This document shows, piece after piece, positions 11,121-24,366 of a stretch of 64,000 bases of DNA. The DNA lies in assembly GCA_933228675.1 (NCBI GenBank), contig OW121741.1, positions 131,267,290 through 131,331,289 of the forward strand. The letters run 5' to 3'. The notes under the pieces were generated by a model, which saw only the letters and a program-made list of their open reading frames with translations, was not told where the DNA came from and searched no databases. The stretch's first letter is position 1; every line of letters starts with the position of its first letter. The stretch comes from Stomorhina lunata. Lineage: Eukaryota > Arthropoda > Insecta > Diptera > Rhiniidae. The position numbers and the translations under genes were made by a program.

Positions 11121-13575
11121 TTTTTATATTTTTTTAGATATTTTTAATCCAAAAATTTTGTTATAGAAAAATTGTTAATAAAAATATTTTTTCATGGAAA
11201 ATCGTTCGATAAAAATTAGATTTTATAGCAAATTTTTCGATAAAAATATTTTTCTATAAAAATTTCCGATAAAAATATTTTTATATCAAAAACTTTTGAT
11301 ATCTTGCATAGAAAATTTTTGATAAAAAAAATTTCTATAGAAAAATTTTTGATAAAAAAATGTTCTATAGAAAAATTGTTGATAAAAAAATTTTCTATAG
11401 TAAAATTTTTGATGAAAAAATTTTCTATAGAAAAATTTTTGATAAAAAATTTTCTATAGAAACATTTTTGATGAAAAAATTTTCTATAGAAAAATTTTTG
11501 ATGAAAAAATTTTCTATAGAAAAATTTTTGATGAAAAAATTTTCTATAGAAAAATTTTTGATGAAAAAATTTTCTCTAGAAAAATTTTGGATGAAAAAAT
11601 TTTCTACACAAAAATTTTTGATCAAAAAATTTTCTATAGAAAAATTTTTGACCAAAAAATTTTCTATAGAAAAATTTTTGACCAAAAAATTTTCTATCGA
11701 AAAATTGTTGATGAAAAAATTTCCTATAGAAAAATTTTTGATGAAAAAGTTTTCTATAGAAAAATTTTTGATGCAGAAAATTTTCTATAGAAAAATTTTT
11801 GATGAAAAAATTTTCTAAAGAAAAATTTTTGATGAAAAAATTTTCTAAAGAAAAATTTTTGATTAAAAAATTTTTGATGAAAAAATTTTCTATAGAAAAA
11901 TTTTTGATGAAAAAATTTTCTATACAAAAATTTTTGATAAAAAAATATTCTAAAGAAAAATTTTTGATGAAAAAATTTTCTAAATAAAAATTTTTGATGA
12001 AAAAATTTTCTAAAGAAAAATTTTTGATGAAAAAATTTTCTATAGAAAAATTTTTGATGAAAAAATTTTGTATAGAAAAATTTTTGACGAAAACGTTTTC
12101 TATAGAAAAACTTTTGATGAAAACATTTTCTATAGGAAAGTTTTTGATAAAAAAATTTTCTATTGAAAAATTTTTGATAAAAAAAAATTTCGATTGAAAA
12201 ATTTTTGATAAAAAAAAAAATTTTCTATTGAAAAATTTTTGATAAAAAAAATTTTCTAAAGAAAAATTTTTGATGAAAAAATTTTCTAAAGAAAAATTTT
12301 TGATGAAAAAATTTTCCAAAGAAAAATTTTTGATGAAAAAATTTTCGAAAGAAAAATTTTTGATGTAAAAATTTTCTATATAAAAATTTTCGATGAAAAA
12401 ATTTTGTTATAGAATAATTTTCTATAGAATAATTTTTGTTGAAAAAATATAAATTTTCTATAGAATAATTTTTGATGAAAAAATATTCTAAAGAAAAATT
12501 TTTGATGAAAAAATTTTCTAAAGAAAAATTTTTGATGAAAAAATTTTCTATAGAAAAATTTGTGATGAAAAAATTTTCTATAGAAAAATTTTTGACGAAA
12601 ACGTTTTCTATAGAAAAGCTTTTGATGAAAACATTTTCTATAGAAAAGTTTTTGATAAAAAAATTTTCTATAGAAAAATTTTTGATAAAAAAATTTTCTA
12701 TAGAAAAAATTTTGATAAAAAAATTTTCTATAGAAAAATATTTAATAAAAAACTTTTCTATAGAAAAATTTTTGATGAAAAAATTTTCTATAGAAAAATT
12801 TTTGATGAAAAAATTTTCTAAAGAGAAATTTTTGATGAAAAAATTTTCTAAAGAAAAATTTTTGATGAAAAAATTTTCTAAAGAAAAATTTTTGATGAAA
12901 AAATTTTCTAAAGAAAAATTTTTGATGAAAAAATTTTCTATAGAAAAATGTTTGATGAAAACAATTTCTGTAGAATAATTTTTGATAAAAAAAAATTTCA
13001 ATAGAAAAATTTTTGATGAAAAAATTTTGTATAGAAAAATTTTTGATAAAAAAATTTTGTATAGAAAAATTTTTGATAAAAAAATTTTGTATAGAAAAAT
13101 TTTTGATAAAAAAATTTTGTATAGAAAAATTTTTGATAAAAAAATTTTGTATAGAAAAATTTTTGATAAAAAAATTTTCTATAGAAAAATTTTTAATGAA
13201 AAAATTTTCTATAGAAAAATTTTTGATAAAAAAGTTTTCTATGGAAAAATTTTTGATAAAAAAGTTTTTTATGGAAAAATTTTTCATAAAAAGGTTTTCT
13301 ATGGAAAAATTTTTGATAAAAAAGTTTTTTATGGAAAAATTTTTGATAAAAAAGTTTTCTATGGAAAAATTTTTGATAAAAAGGTTTTCTATGAAAAAAT
13401 TTTTGATAAAAAAGTTTTCTATAAAAAATTTTTGATAAAAAAGTTTTCTGTAGAAAAATTTTTGATGCAAAAATTTTCTATAGAAAAATTTTTGATAAAA
13501 AAATTTTCTATAGAAAAATTGTTGATAAAAAAATTTTCTATAGAAAAATTGTTGATGAAAAAATTTTTGATAAAA
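11121..13575 (-). repeat. 30-bp satellite array, right arm
   Basis: Monomers read TTTTCTATAGAAAAATTTTT plus GATGAAAAAA or GATAAAAAAA, the reverse complement of the left-arm monomer. Subfamilies come in blocks: GATGAAAA around 11400-12100 and 12470-12960, TTTTGTATAG at 13020-13160, and AAGTTTTCTATGG around 13220-13390. The block order suggests local amplification. Long open frames on both strands are period artefacts. Confidence 0.95.
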
Positions 13576-13692
13576 ATATTTTAAAAAAAATGGAGTAAAA
13601 CTTTTTCTTTTTAATATGTTAGAACTATTTGAGTTAAAAGTATAAAAAACGGCAACTCTGCCAACTATTTTTTTGTTCTGTTCTCTTTGCGC
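13576..13692 (-). repeat. Terminal module, copy 3 (right outer end)
   Basis: Reverse complement of copies 1 and 2: AAAACTTTTTCTTTTTAA, then AAAAAACGGCAACTCTGCC, then AACTATTTTTTTGTTCTG, ending CTCTTTGCGC at 13692. The hairpin stem is kept apart from one base. Confidence 0.8.
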
Positions 13693-14665
13693 AGACCCGT
13701 GATTATAGTATATGTTGTTGTATGAAACGCATAGAAATACTGGACTGAGACTTACCTTTTGGTATACTAATCGACTCAGAAACACTTCCTAAATCGATTC
13801 TTAGGATAGGTTTTCTTTGGAAGTGGGACTACGATATTCATTTGGGAAAATGGGTCCATTACTTTCCGGAGTTGAGATTTTGTTAGCTCACAGCCACAAA
13901 TTTTTTTATATTTATACCAAAATCACTGCAGCAGATAAATAAACATTTTTTATTTGTTGACCATAAGTTCATATTTATCTCAGAGTTTTAGGTTTGACCG
14001 ACTACTACCCTTTACCATCACAGTTACCGATCGACTCAAAATCACTATCCGAGTCAATTACAATTTTAAAGAAATTTATTAAATAAATAAATTAGACAGA
14101 TTTTGAACCAATTTTGTAAAATAGGAAATAACGCGAGGTTTTCGATTTGTCTAAAAGTAGGGATACTCCTCCTTAAGATGATTTTGAATCAAATCGGATC
14201 ATTATTTCATTATTATATGTAAAACTGCTTTCCCGAAATAGAGATTTTGTTAGATAACAGCCACAAATCAATTTGTATTCCAATGAAGTTCAGCAAAAAT
14301 ATTTCTTCTATACTAAATTTTTATTGAAACCGGCTCATATACATAAGACCATACCCCCAATACGAGATTAACTTGCAAAAGTACTTTTAATACCCTTAAA
14401 ATCACAAGTACTTCTCCTATCTACATAAATTCAAAAGCTAAATTTTGTTGTACATCAAAAATCGGTCCAAAATCGAACCAACTCCCCTATAAGACCCTCA
14501 GTCGAAAATTAAATAAGCATACTTAAATCTTGAGAAATTATAGCTCAAATAAAAAACATAGGCATTGAGAGAAGCTTACAATTTTGTCATCATTTTGATC
14601 CATATTTAACCTTAGTGGTAAAGGGTATCACAGAGTCGTTCTTGACCAACTATAGCACTTTCCTA
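13693..14665 (+). repeat. Dispersed transposon-like repeat, right part
   Basis: Starts with GAAACGCATAGAAATACT, then CTTTTGGTATACTAATCG, then a CACTTCCTAAATCGATTC stretch, and ends ACCTTAGTGGTAAAGGGTAT followed by GACCAACTATAGCACTTTCC. Each landmark has a counterpart in the same order at 39870-41165. GTTTTCGATTTGTCTAAAAG near 14140-14160 corresponds to that element's arm at 41250-41265. No intact open frame is present; a non-autonomous DNA transposon is most likely. Confidence 0.65.
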
Positions 14666-15278
14666 CTTGTTAATTTTTTTATTTTGTTTTTAATTTCATA
14701 GGATTTTTGTTGCTGGTTGTAACATGAGGAGACTGGTTTTATATTATTTAAATTCACTGCTCAAAATTTCAATGTCTGTTTGCCTGGTCCAAGATTTAAC
14801 TTAACAACAACTCAAGCTGCAGGCTTCCTGCCTGCCTGCCAGCCAGCAGATCAATCGGCTGAAACTATTTGGCTTTCGTCGTTATGTGTATTATTAAGGT
14901 GTACAACGAAATGTTGTTGTTTAGTGGTATGTTTTTTCTTTAACCCATTGGGGAATATAGATTCGTAATTAAAGAGAAGTTAAGGGAAAGAACATAAGTA
15001 AAACTAGAAAATATTGATCGACTTTTGATCTTCGATGGGGCTAGGCGGTTTGTGTATTTCTTGAATCACAATCTGAATTAAATTTTAAAGCAAGGTGTGA
15101 GAGTGGTCAATCTTAAAATGAGAATGTGCTCTGAGAATTGTATTTGCTGTATGTTATGTTGTTATTAGTATTTGAGTACGAGTAAAGAAGTTTTTCCGTT
15201 TAATGTAAATTGTTGTTATTCCCCTGCCACGCAAACAATGACCAACCTTGATTTGAAGCTTCGACCTAAACATAAGAC
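14666..15278. other. Non-coding DNA
   Basis: AT-rich. A short open frame at 14780-14968 contains CTGCCTGCC simple sequence and no recognisable domain. No other feature seen. Confidence 0.5.
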
Positions 15279-17985
15279 GTGGATTACTCAATATTTCAAA
15301 CTTTAATCGTGGATTACTCATGTTAATTGTGGATTACTCATTATGAAAAACTTTAACCGCGGACTACTCAGTGTTAAAATTTTAATCGTGGACTACTCAT
15401 TATTTAAAACTTTAATCGTGGATCACTTAATAATAAACTTTAATAGTGGATTACTCATTATATAAAACTTTAATCGTGGATTAGTCAATAACAAAACTTT
15501 AATCGTAGATTACTCATTATGAAAAGCTTTAATCGTGGATTACTGAAAATTGAAAACTTTAATAGTGGATTACTCTTATGAAAAACTTTAAATGTATCAA
15601 TTTCAAAAATTTTAATTGTGGATTACTCATAACTAAAAACTTAAATCGTGGATTACTCATTACTAAAAACTTTAATCGTGGATTTCTCAATACTAAACTT
15701 TAATCGTGGATTACTCAATATTAAACTTTAGTCCTGGATCACTCAATATTAAAAACTTTATTCGTGGATTACTCATTGTGAAAAACTTTAATCGTGATTA
15801 CTCAAAATTAAAAACTTTAATTGTGGATTATTTAATATTAAAAACTTCAAATCCTGGATTACTCAATATTAAAAACTTTAATCGTGGAATACTCATTATG
15901 AAAAACTTAAATCGTGGATTACTCAATATTAAAAACTTCAAATCGTGGATTACTCAATATTAAAAACTTTAATCGTAGATTAATCATTATGAAAAACTTT
16001 AATCGTGGATTAATCATTATGAAAAACTTTAATCGTGGATTACTCAATATTAAAAACTTTAATCGTGGATTACTCAATATTCAAAACTTTAATCGTGGAT
16101 TACTCATTATGAAAAACTTAAATCGTGGATTACTCAATATTAAAAACTTCAAATCCTGGATTACTCAATATTAAAAACTTTAATCGTGGATTACTCAATA
16201 CTGAAAAAATTAATCGTGGATAACTCAATACTAAAAAAATTAATCGTGGATAACTCAATACTAAAAAAATTAATCGTGCATTACTCAATATTCAAAACTT
16301 TAATCGTGGATTACTCACTACTGAAAAAATTAATCGTGGATTACTCAATTCTTAAAAAATTAATCGTGGATAACTCAATATTGAAAAAATTAATCGTGGA
16401 TTACTCAATACTGAAAAAATTATCGTAGATTACTCAATACTGAAAAAATTAAACGTGGATTACTCAATTCTGAAAAAATTAAGCGTGGATTACTCAATTC
16501 TGAAAAAATTAAGCGTGGATAACTCAATACTAAAGAAATTATCGTGGATTACTCAATACTGAAAAAAATAATCGTGGATTACTCAATTCTGAAAAAATAA
16601 AGCGTGGATAACTCAATACTAAAAAAATTTATCGTGGATTACTCACTACTGAAAAAATTAATCGTGGATTACTCAATACTGAAAAAATTAATCGTGTATT
16701 ACTCAATTCTGAAAAAATTAATCGTGGATAACTCAATACTAAAAAAATTAATCGTGGAATACTTAATACTAAAAAAATTAATCGTGGATTACTCAATACT
16801 AAAAAAGTTAATCGTGGATTACTCAATACTAAAAAAAATAATAGTGGATTACTCAATACTGAAAAAATTAATCGTGGATTACTGAATACTAAAAAAATTA
16901 ATCTTGGATTACTCAATACTAAAAAAAATAATAGTGGATTACTCAATACTGAAAAAATTTATCGTGGATTACTCGATACTAAAAAAATTAACGTGGATTA
17001 CTCAATACTGAAAAAATAATCGTGGATTACTCAATACTGAAAAAATTTATCGTGGATTACTCAATACTGAAAAAATAATCGTGGATTACTCAATACTCAA
17101 TACTAAAAAAACTAATCGTGGATTACTCAATACTGAACAAATTTATCGTGGATTACTCAATACTGAAAAAATTTATCGTGGATTACTCAATACTGAACAA
17201 ATTTATCGTGGATTACTCAATACTGAAAAAATTTATAGTGGATTACTCAATACTGAAAAAATAATCGTGGATTACTCAATACTAAAAAAATTAACGTGGA
17301 TTACTCAATACTGAAAAAATAATCGTGGATTACTCAATACTCAATACTAAAAAAACTAATCGTGGATTACTCAATACTGAACAAATTTATCGTGGATTAC
17401 TCAATACTGAAAAAATTTATCGTGGATTACTCAATACTGAACAAATTTATCGTGGATTACTCAATACTGAAAAAATTTATAGTGGATTACTCAATACTGA
17501 ACAAATTTATCGTGGATTACTCAATACTGAACAAATTTATCGTGGATTACTCAATACTGAAAAAATTTATCGTGGATTACTCAATACTGAACAAATTTAT
17601 CGTGGATTACTCAATACTAAAAAAACTAATCGTGGATTACTCAATACTGAACAAATTTATAGTGGATTACTCAATACTGAACAAATTTATCGTGGATTAC
17701 TCAATACTGAACAAATTTATCGTGGATTACTCAATACTGAAAAAATTTATCGTGGATTACTCAATACTGAACAAATTTATCGTGGATTACTCAATACTGA
17801 ACAAATTTATCGTGGATTACTCAATACTGAAAAAATTTATCGTGGATTACTCAATACTGAACAAATTTATCGTGGATTACTCAATACTGAACAAATTTAT
17901 CGTGGATTACTCAATACTGAAAAAATTTATCGTGGATTACTCAATACTGAACAAATTTATCGTGGATTACTTAATATCCTTTAAA
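15279..17985 (+). repeat. 30-bp satellite with CGTGGATTACTC core
   Basis: Head-to-tail monomers with a constant AATCGTGGATTACTCAATA core and a changing linker. From 15279 to about 16195 the linker is TTAAAAACTTT; from 16195 to about 17090 it is CTGAAAAAATT; from 17090 to the end it is CTGAACAAATTTAT or CTGAAAAAATTTAT. A segment starting with a doubled AATACTCAATACT occurs at about 17083 and again about 244 bp later. From about 17490 the GAACAA, GAACAA, GAAAAA order repeats as a 90-bp trimer. Open frames such as GLLNTEQIYR repeats are artefacts of the 30-bp period. Confidence 0.95.
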
Positions 17986-18160
17986 AAGGAATACTTTTTT
18001 TATGTACATAAAAAATCTTCAACCGTCAATCTAGGCATATAGCCCATATAATCGTATAACTGTTTGAAAAATGTTTTCTTAAGTAACGATGTCTGATCAA
18101 AGATACTTGAGGCTGTTTTCATATACAGCAGTCCCTTTTCGTCTTATTTCGCTACAAATA
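17986..18160 (+). repeat. Right-flank module of the GGATTACTC satellites, copy 1
   Basis: A CCTTTAAAAAGGAATACTTT block followed by AAAAAATCTTCAACC and TCAATCT. The counterpart at 22960-23020 reads TTCTTTGAAAAGAAACACTT ... CAAAAATCTTCAACCCTAAA. It lies immediately after the last monomer in both places. Confidence 0.55.
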
Positions 18161-20164
18161 GGTTAAATCACCATCTCCATTCTTAGTCGTTGATGTTGCT
18201 CAGTAACAACCAAATCGGCGACGTCAGCCCCAGCCAGAACACTAGTACAAGACTACAAGCCAATCATACAGGAATTCACGAAGGCACGAAGTCAAACAGG
18301 CAAGAAGCGAGCAGTTTAGGCAGGCAATCAGCCAGCCAGGCAACAAGTCAAACAACCAAAGAAAATAATAATCATACATAAACATTTTAGGAGCCTTTAA
18401 CAACAACCAGGTTCCCTCTTACCTTTGCCCGCTCCTCCTACAATTTGGTCAACAACAATGTCAACATTTCTAGTTTCTACCCGCTTAAAAGCAGCCAAAC
18501 AAAAGTTGGAGTAAAAAAATATTAAGCATCTTAAAATTTAAAAAGTTTTTTTCCCTTTTTTTTTTTTGAGGCAACATCTTAAAATTTTGCTTTAAAAGCA
18601 GCAGCTGCTGGTAATGTTAAATAGTTGTTGGTGCTGTTCCTATAATCGTTTATATTATTTTGGCATTCTTTAGTAGTTGAGGAGGACCCTTTCCTTGGCA
18701 TCTTTATTTTTAAAAATGTTGCTCCTTTTTATGAGCTTTAGTTTTTTTGTTTTCTTGTCTTTTTGTTATTGTTTTTGTGCTTAATATGATGTAGCAATAG
18801 TTGTTATTGTTGGTTGGTTGGTTTGGTTGCTTGGCTTGATTCGATGGTTCGATGTTGCTCTTAGCGTCTTGGCCTGGGATATGTGTGTTTTTTGTTGTAT
18901 GCGTGAAATTGGCGCGCATTTTTTAAATTTCAAACATTTTTTTGTATTATGTTATTGGGTGCTCTTGTTGCTATTGTTTTTTTTTTTTGTTTTTTTCTTT
19001 ATTTAATTTTTTTTAGTTTTAATATGAAGCATTGTTATTTTTCTTAAAAAATGTTTTCTTTTTTTTTAATTTAAACTGCACCTGGTTTTGGTATTGTTTG
19101 AATTTAGAGACGTTGTTAAATATTTCTTCTTTTTTTCTTGAGTTTCTTTTAATATTTTTGCAAATCTGTTAAAAGGAATTTGATATTCGATTATGCAGAG
19201 AAAACACATCAAGTCAATCAAATCATATTAAATTAATATCTTTTTGATGGTAGATTGATGATGTAGGAGTTTATTTCTTTTGAAATTTGTTTCATTCATT
19301 CGAACATTAATTTTTATGGAGAAATTTAGTGTTTATGACCTTGAACTTGAAGCGAGGAATTTGCAGATATTTATCTTGGAAAAGGAGATTGTCATTCTTC
19401 GGTTGAGGTCTAGGAATAATGACAGGATTATTGAGATCATAATATAGAGATCGAGGATTATGTTATAAATTGTTTGTGATTTTTTTAAAAAAGAAAATTT
19501 TTCCACGGAAAAATTTTTTCGGTGTAAATTTCACGATATCTCTAAAACCACTAGGAGGTTTGAGAAAAATTTGAGAAAACCTTAAAGATAAAGTTGTTCT
19601 CGAATTTTGGTTTTTCTTATTAGCTCAATACCACCAGCCGTTTTTGAGTTATACTATCCGAAAAAAACCTGTTTCTCGAAAACAAAACAAATATATCTCA
19701 AAAACTAGATCCAACTTGGGAAAATTAAAGAAACTTTCGCAGGCTAGTGCCATCTAGATTTGGTCACCAAATATCGTATCGCAAAATGTTGCTGATCTAT
19801 GTCAGCTAAACAAAGACCCCACTGATCGATCATATAACTCAAATATCTTATAAATTTTGCATAAAGCTATTCACTTTGTGTTCACTTCTTGCGAAATATT
19901 TAATTTAGACAATGTATTCAGGAATTTTTTTTCTTCTTGAGGATAAAAACATCAGACGACAAAGACAATATATAAAGAAATGTTGAAGAATTAAAAAAAA
20001 CTGAAGCCCAAAATATTTGAAATGGTTCAACTGAAACAATGTTGAAATAAACATTTTTATGGTAATTCCTATATTAAATTCAGAGTCACATCAAGTCTCA
20101 CTTAAAAGGAAAACCCAGGTAATATTTAGTATTGAAATGAAAGGGGACCTATTTTGAGTTTAAG
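18161..20164. other. Non-coding DNA
   Basis: CAGCCAGGCAA-type and GGTTGGTTGGTT simple sequence (18190-18380, 18810-18830), poly-T tracts, and from 19500 to 19900 a stretch (with TATCTCAAAAACTAGATCC) that looks like dispersed-repeat DNA. No gene recognised. Confidence 0.45.
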
Positions 20165-20215
20165 GTAGATTCTTCTTGACTCCCAGTTGAGCATAGGGCC
20201 TCAAGTTTAAGGTAG
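20165..20215 (-). repeat. 3' tip of the RTE-like LINE
   Basis: CTTGACTCCCAGTTGAGCAT followed by AGGGCCTCA matches CTTGACTCCCAGTGGAGCAT at about 48544, the antisense 3' end of the RTE-like LINE. Only the extreme 3' end is present, which is typical of severe 5' truncation. Confidence 0.55.
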
Positions 20216-20284
20216 ATATATTACATCAATTAAAGTATTAGGTTAAAGGTAATCTCTTATTGTTTAGATATCTGAAAATTAATC

Positions 20285-22520
20285 TCATATAATTATCATT
20301 AAACATGGATTGCTCCATATAAATATCGTCTATCAAGGATTACTCTATATAATTATCATCAGTAGTTGATTACTCCATAAAATTATCATCAATCGTCTAT
20401 AACTCCATATAATTATGATCAATCGTGGATTACTCCATAGACAAAATTTATTTAAATCGTTGATTACTATATAATTATCATCTATCGAGGATTACTTAAT
20501 ATAATTATCATCAGTCGTGGATTACTCCATATAATTATCGTAAATCGTGAATTAATCCATATAATTACGGTCAATCGTGGATTAGTCCGTATAATTATCA
20601 TCAATCGTGAATTACTCCATACAATTATCATCAATCGTGGATAACTCCATATAATTATCGTCAATCGTGGATAATTTCATATAATTATCATCAATCGTGG
20701 ATAACTTCATATAATTGTCATCAATCGTGGATTACTCCATGAAATTATCATCAGTCGTGGATTACTTAACACACAAAACTTATTTAAATCGCGGATTACT
20801 CTATATAATTATCATCAATCGTGGATTACTTCATATAGTTATCATCAATAGCGGATTACTTCATATAATTATCACCAATCGTGGATTACTCCACACACAA
20901 AACTTATTTAAATCGCGGATTACTCTATATAATTATCAACAATCGTGGAGTACTCCACACACTAAACTTATTTAAATAGCGGATTACTCTATATAATTAT
21001 CATCAATCGTGGATTACTCCATATACTTTTTATCAATCGTGGATTACTCCATATAGTTATCATCAATCGTGGATTACTCCATACCGTTATTTTCAATCGT
21101 AGGTAACTCCATATAATTATCATCAATCGTGGATTACTCCATATAGTTATCATCAATCGTGGATTACTCCATACCGTTATTTTCAATCGTAGGTAACTCC
21201 ATATAATTATAATCAATCGTGGATTACTCCATATAGTTATCACCAATCGTGGATTACTCTATGTAGTTATCATCAGTCGTGGATTACTCCATATAGTTCT
21301 CATCAATCGTGGATTCTCCATATAGTTATTATCAATCGTAAGCAACTCCATATAATTATCATCAATCGTGGATTACTTCATATAGCTATCATCAATCGTG
21401 GATTACTCCATATAATTATCAACAATCGTGGATTACTCCGTACACAAAACTTATTAAAATCGCGGATTTCTCTATATTATTATCATAAATCTTGGGTAAC
21501 TCTATATAATTATTATCAATCGTGGATTACTATATATAATTTTCAATAATCATAGATTACACCATATACAAAACATATATAACTCCATACACAAAACTTA
21601 TTTAAATAGTGGATTACTCTATATAATTATTATCAATAATGGATTACTCCATGTAACAATCATCAATAGTGGATTACTCCATATAATTATCAACAATCGT
21701 GGATTACTCCATATAATTATCAACAATCGCGGATTACTCCATATAATTAACAACAATCGTGGATTACTCCATATAATTATCAACAGTCATGGATTACTCC
21801 ATATAATTATCAACAATCGTGGATTACTCCATATAATTATCAACAATCGTGGATTACACCATATAATTATCAACAATCGTAGATTACTCCATATAATTAT
21901 CAACAATCGTAGTTACTCCATATAATTATGAACAATCGTGGATTACTCCATATAATTATCAACAATCGTGGATTACTCCATATAATTGTCAACAATCGTG
22001 GATTACTATATATAATTATCAACAATCGTGGATTACTCCATATAATTATCAACAAACGTGGATTACTCCATATAATTGTCAACAATCGTGGATTACTCCA
22101 TATAATTATCAACAATCGTGGATTACTCCATATAATTATCAACAAACGTGGATTACTCCATACGCAAAACTCATTAAAATCGCGGATTACTCTATATTAT
22201 TATCATCAATCTTGGGTAACTCCATATAATTATTATCAATCGTGAATTACTATATATAATTATCAACAATCGTGGATTATTCCATACACAAAACTTATTT
22301 AAATCGCAGATTACTGTATATAATTGTCATTAATCTTGGATGACTCCATATAATTATCATCAATCGTGGGTAACTCCATATAATTATCATTAATCGTGGA
22401 TTACTCCATTTAATTATCATCAATCGTGGATTACTAAATAAACAAAACTTATTACTCTATATAAATATCATCAATCGTGTGAAACTCCATATAATTATCA
22501 TAAATCGTAGGTTACTCCAT
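20285..22520 (+). repeat. 30-bp satellite, CGTGGATTACTC core with CATATAATTATC linker
   Basis: Monomers read CGTGGATTACTCCATATAAT then TATCAACAAT or TATCATCAAT. Variant units with an ACACACAAAACTTATTTAAA linker and GCGGATTACTC recur at about 20750, 20890, 20955, 21440, 21590, 22160 and 22280. The right half (21660-22150) is the most uniform. It shares only its core with the 15.3-18 kb array. Confidence 0.95.
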
Positions 22521-22945
22521 ATACTCAATTTAAAAAAAAATAAAAATCATGGATTACTTAATACATTACTAAAAAAATTTAACATGGATTACTCAATACC
22601 AAAAAATCTTAATCGTGGATTACTCAATATTTTAAAAATTGAATCAGGGATAACTCAATACAAAAAAAATTAATAGTGCATTATGCAATACGAAAACAAT
22701 TTATTGTGAATTACTCAAAATTAAAAAATTTGATCTGATATTTATCAAGATTAAAAAGATTATTTGTGCACTACTTAATATCAAAAGCTTTTATCGTGGA
22801 TTACTCAACACAAAAAAAAAATAATCGTAGATTACTCAATACTAAAAAAATAACCATTGATAACTTAATATTAAAAACTTTAATCGTAGATTATTCAAGA
22901 CTAAAAAAATTCTTCGTAGATTACTCAATATTAAAATCTATAATC
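22521..22945 (+). repeat. Diverged GGATTACTC satellite, short block
   Basis: About a dozen degenerate monomers of the 15-18 kb type (GGATTACTCAATA plus A-rich linker) directly after the CATATAATT array. It marks a sharp linker change at about 22530. Confidence 0.8.
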
Positions 22946-23215
22946 AAATAAAAATATTCTTTGAAAAGAAACACTTATTTAATCTTTTTGCAACAAAAAT
23001 CTTCAACCCTAAATCTGTAAATAAATTTTCCATACAATGTATAAATGTTTCAATCGTGAACTACTCAGTCGGTAAGACCTTGTCATAAAAAGATATGAAA
23101 TCATAAATCCCTTTTTATGAAGAAATTAAGTTGTAGAAAATTTTCTATAATGATTGTGATCGACCAATGTAGATCAGTCTATATAACGATCTTTATTAGC
23201 GAGTGATCTTCAACT
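22946..23215 (+). repeat. Right-flank module of the GGATTACTC satellites, copy 2
   Basis: Begins with the TTCTTTGAAAAGAAACACTT and ATCTTCAACC blocks shared with copy 1. It continues to GATTGTGATCGACCAATG and AGATCAGTCTATAT, which recur at about 26658-26692 after the next array. This is the most complete copy of the flank. Confidence 0.6.
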
Positions 23216-24366
23216 ATTGATCATCCTGAGTAAAATTTTTTACTTATAAAAATGTTATTCTTTTCCTAACCCACATTCAAAATGCTCGCTGGGTTTCCTA
23301 TGAAAAAGCTCCCCTTTGTCATTTCGCAAACCATTTTTTTCCCCAAAATTCTTTGTTTGCTCTACAGTCGTTGGCTTATTTATGATCGAATATACATATT
23401 TGAAATATTTATTTCAAGCTTTAAATTTTAAATCTGGCATATTTCTACTTCTTTGTATTTTATGGTTTTGGCTGCTGCTTGAAACGTATGTATTCTCTGG
23501 TATGTGCCTGGGATGGTAGATGCGACTGACAACGAATCGTGGCAATAAGAATAAAATATAAAGTAAATAACCCAAATAAGAACAATTTTTTTGACAGCTA
23601 AGACCAAAGGGGGTGCCTTAAACTAACTTACAAGGAAATTGTTTATTGATCATTGTTTTTGGAATCTGTGACCAAAGACAAAAAGTGCTAAACTAAAGTT
23701 TTGAATGACTTTAAGTTGGGGACATTCGATGTTTATGTGACAAAACAAAATTCCACTGCAAACAGCAGGAACATAGAACATTAACGCGAAACTCTTTAAC
23801 AATGATCATGATCTTAATGGTAATGATGATGATGATGATCATGAAAACGACAATGAATTGTGGAGTTTCTGTTTAAAGAAAGAATAAAAACCAATGACTG
23901 ACTGATAGACAGACAGACTTAGCAAACGGACAAAGAGACATTTTTAGAGTTTTATTTAAGTCTTTTAAGACTATTTTAAAGTTGCCCACAACAACAGTCA
24001 AACATGCTGTGTCAAATAATGAGCTTTCCAACCAAAGTCAATAACTACTCTTAGCTTGTTTTTGTATTTGGCCGCTGCTCCAAATAATCTACAAGTTAGG
24101 GGAGTATATGATTGGAAAAAGCCGCGAAATGTTGAATCTTGCAAACCTGTAAGACTTGCTAAAATCATTTTCAACATTGTCATCAATATCATCTCAAGAT
24201 CGTAGTAATGATGATGAAGATCATCATCATCATTATGGTCTTTGTAATGTTCGCAAAAGTTTTAGCGTGTGTTTGGGTGAATAGGAAAATTTTCAAATTG
24301 CGAATAAGTAAATTTATTTTATTGGTCAGAAGACCTATTTCAGAAGAAGTTTCAAAATTGGAAATA

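Noticed and set aside
7269..13785. Long open frames on both strands encoding KKFSIEKFLI / FFIKNFSIEN repeats (up to 347 codons)
   Set aside because: They coincide exactly with the 30-bp satellite, whose period is a multiple of three, so most frames stay open on both strands. There is no domain and no codon signature.
17325..18042. Open frames of ~220 codons with GLLNTEQIYR or DYSILNKFIV repeats
   Set aside because: Same artefact in the GGATTACTC 30-bp array. Two overlapping frames are open over the same DNA.
15279..22945. CRISPR-like look (short constant repeat alternating with variable spacer)
   Set aside because: The spacers are shared by runs of neighbouring units and not unique, the unit is only 30 bp in all, no cas genes are present, and the DNA is eukaryotic. 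It is a satellite.
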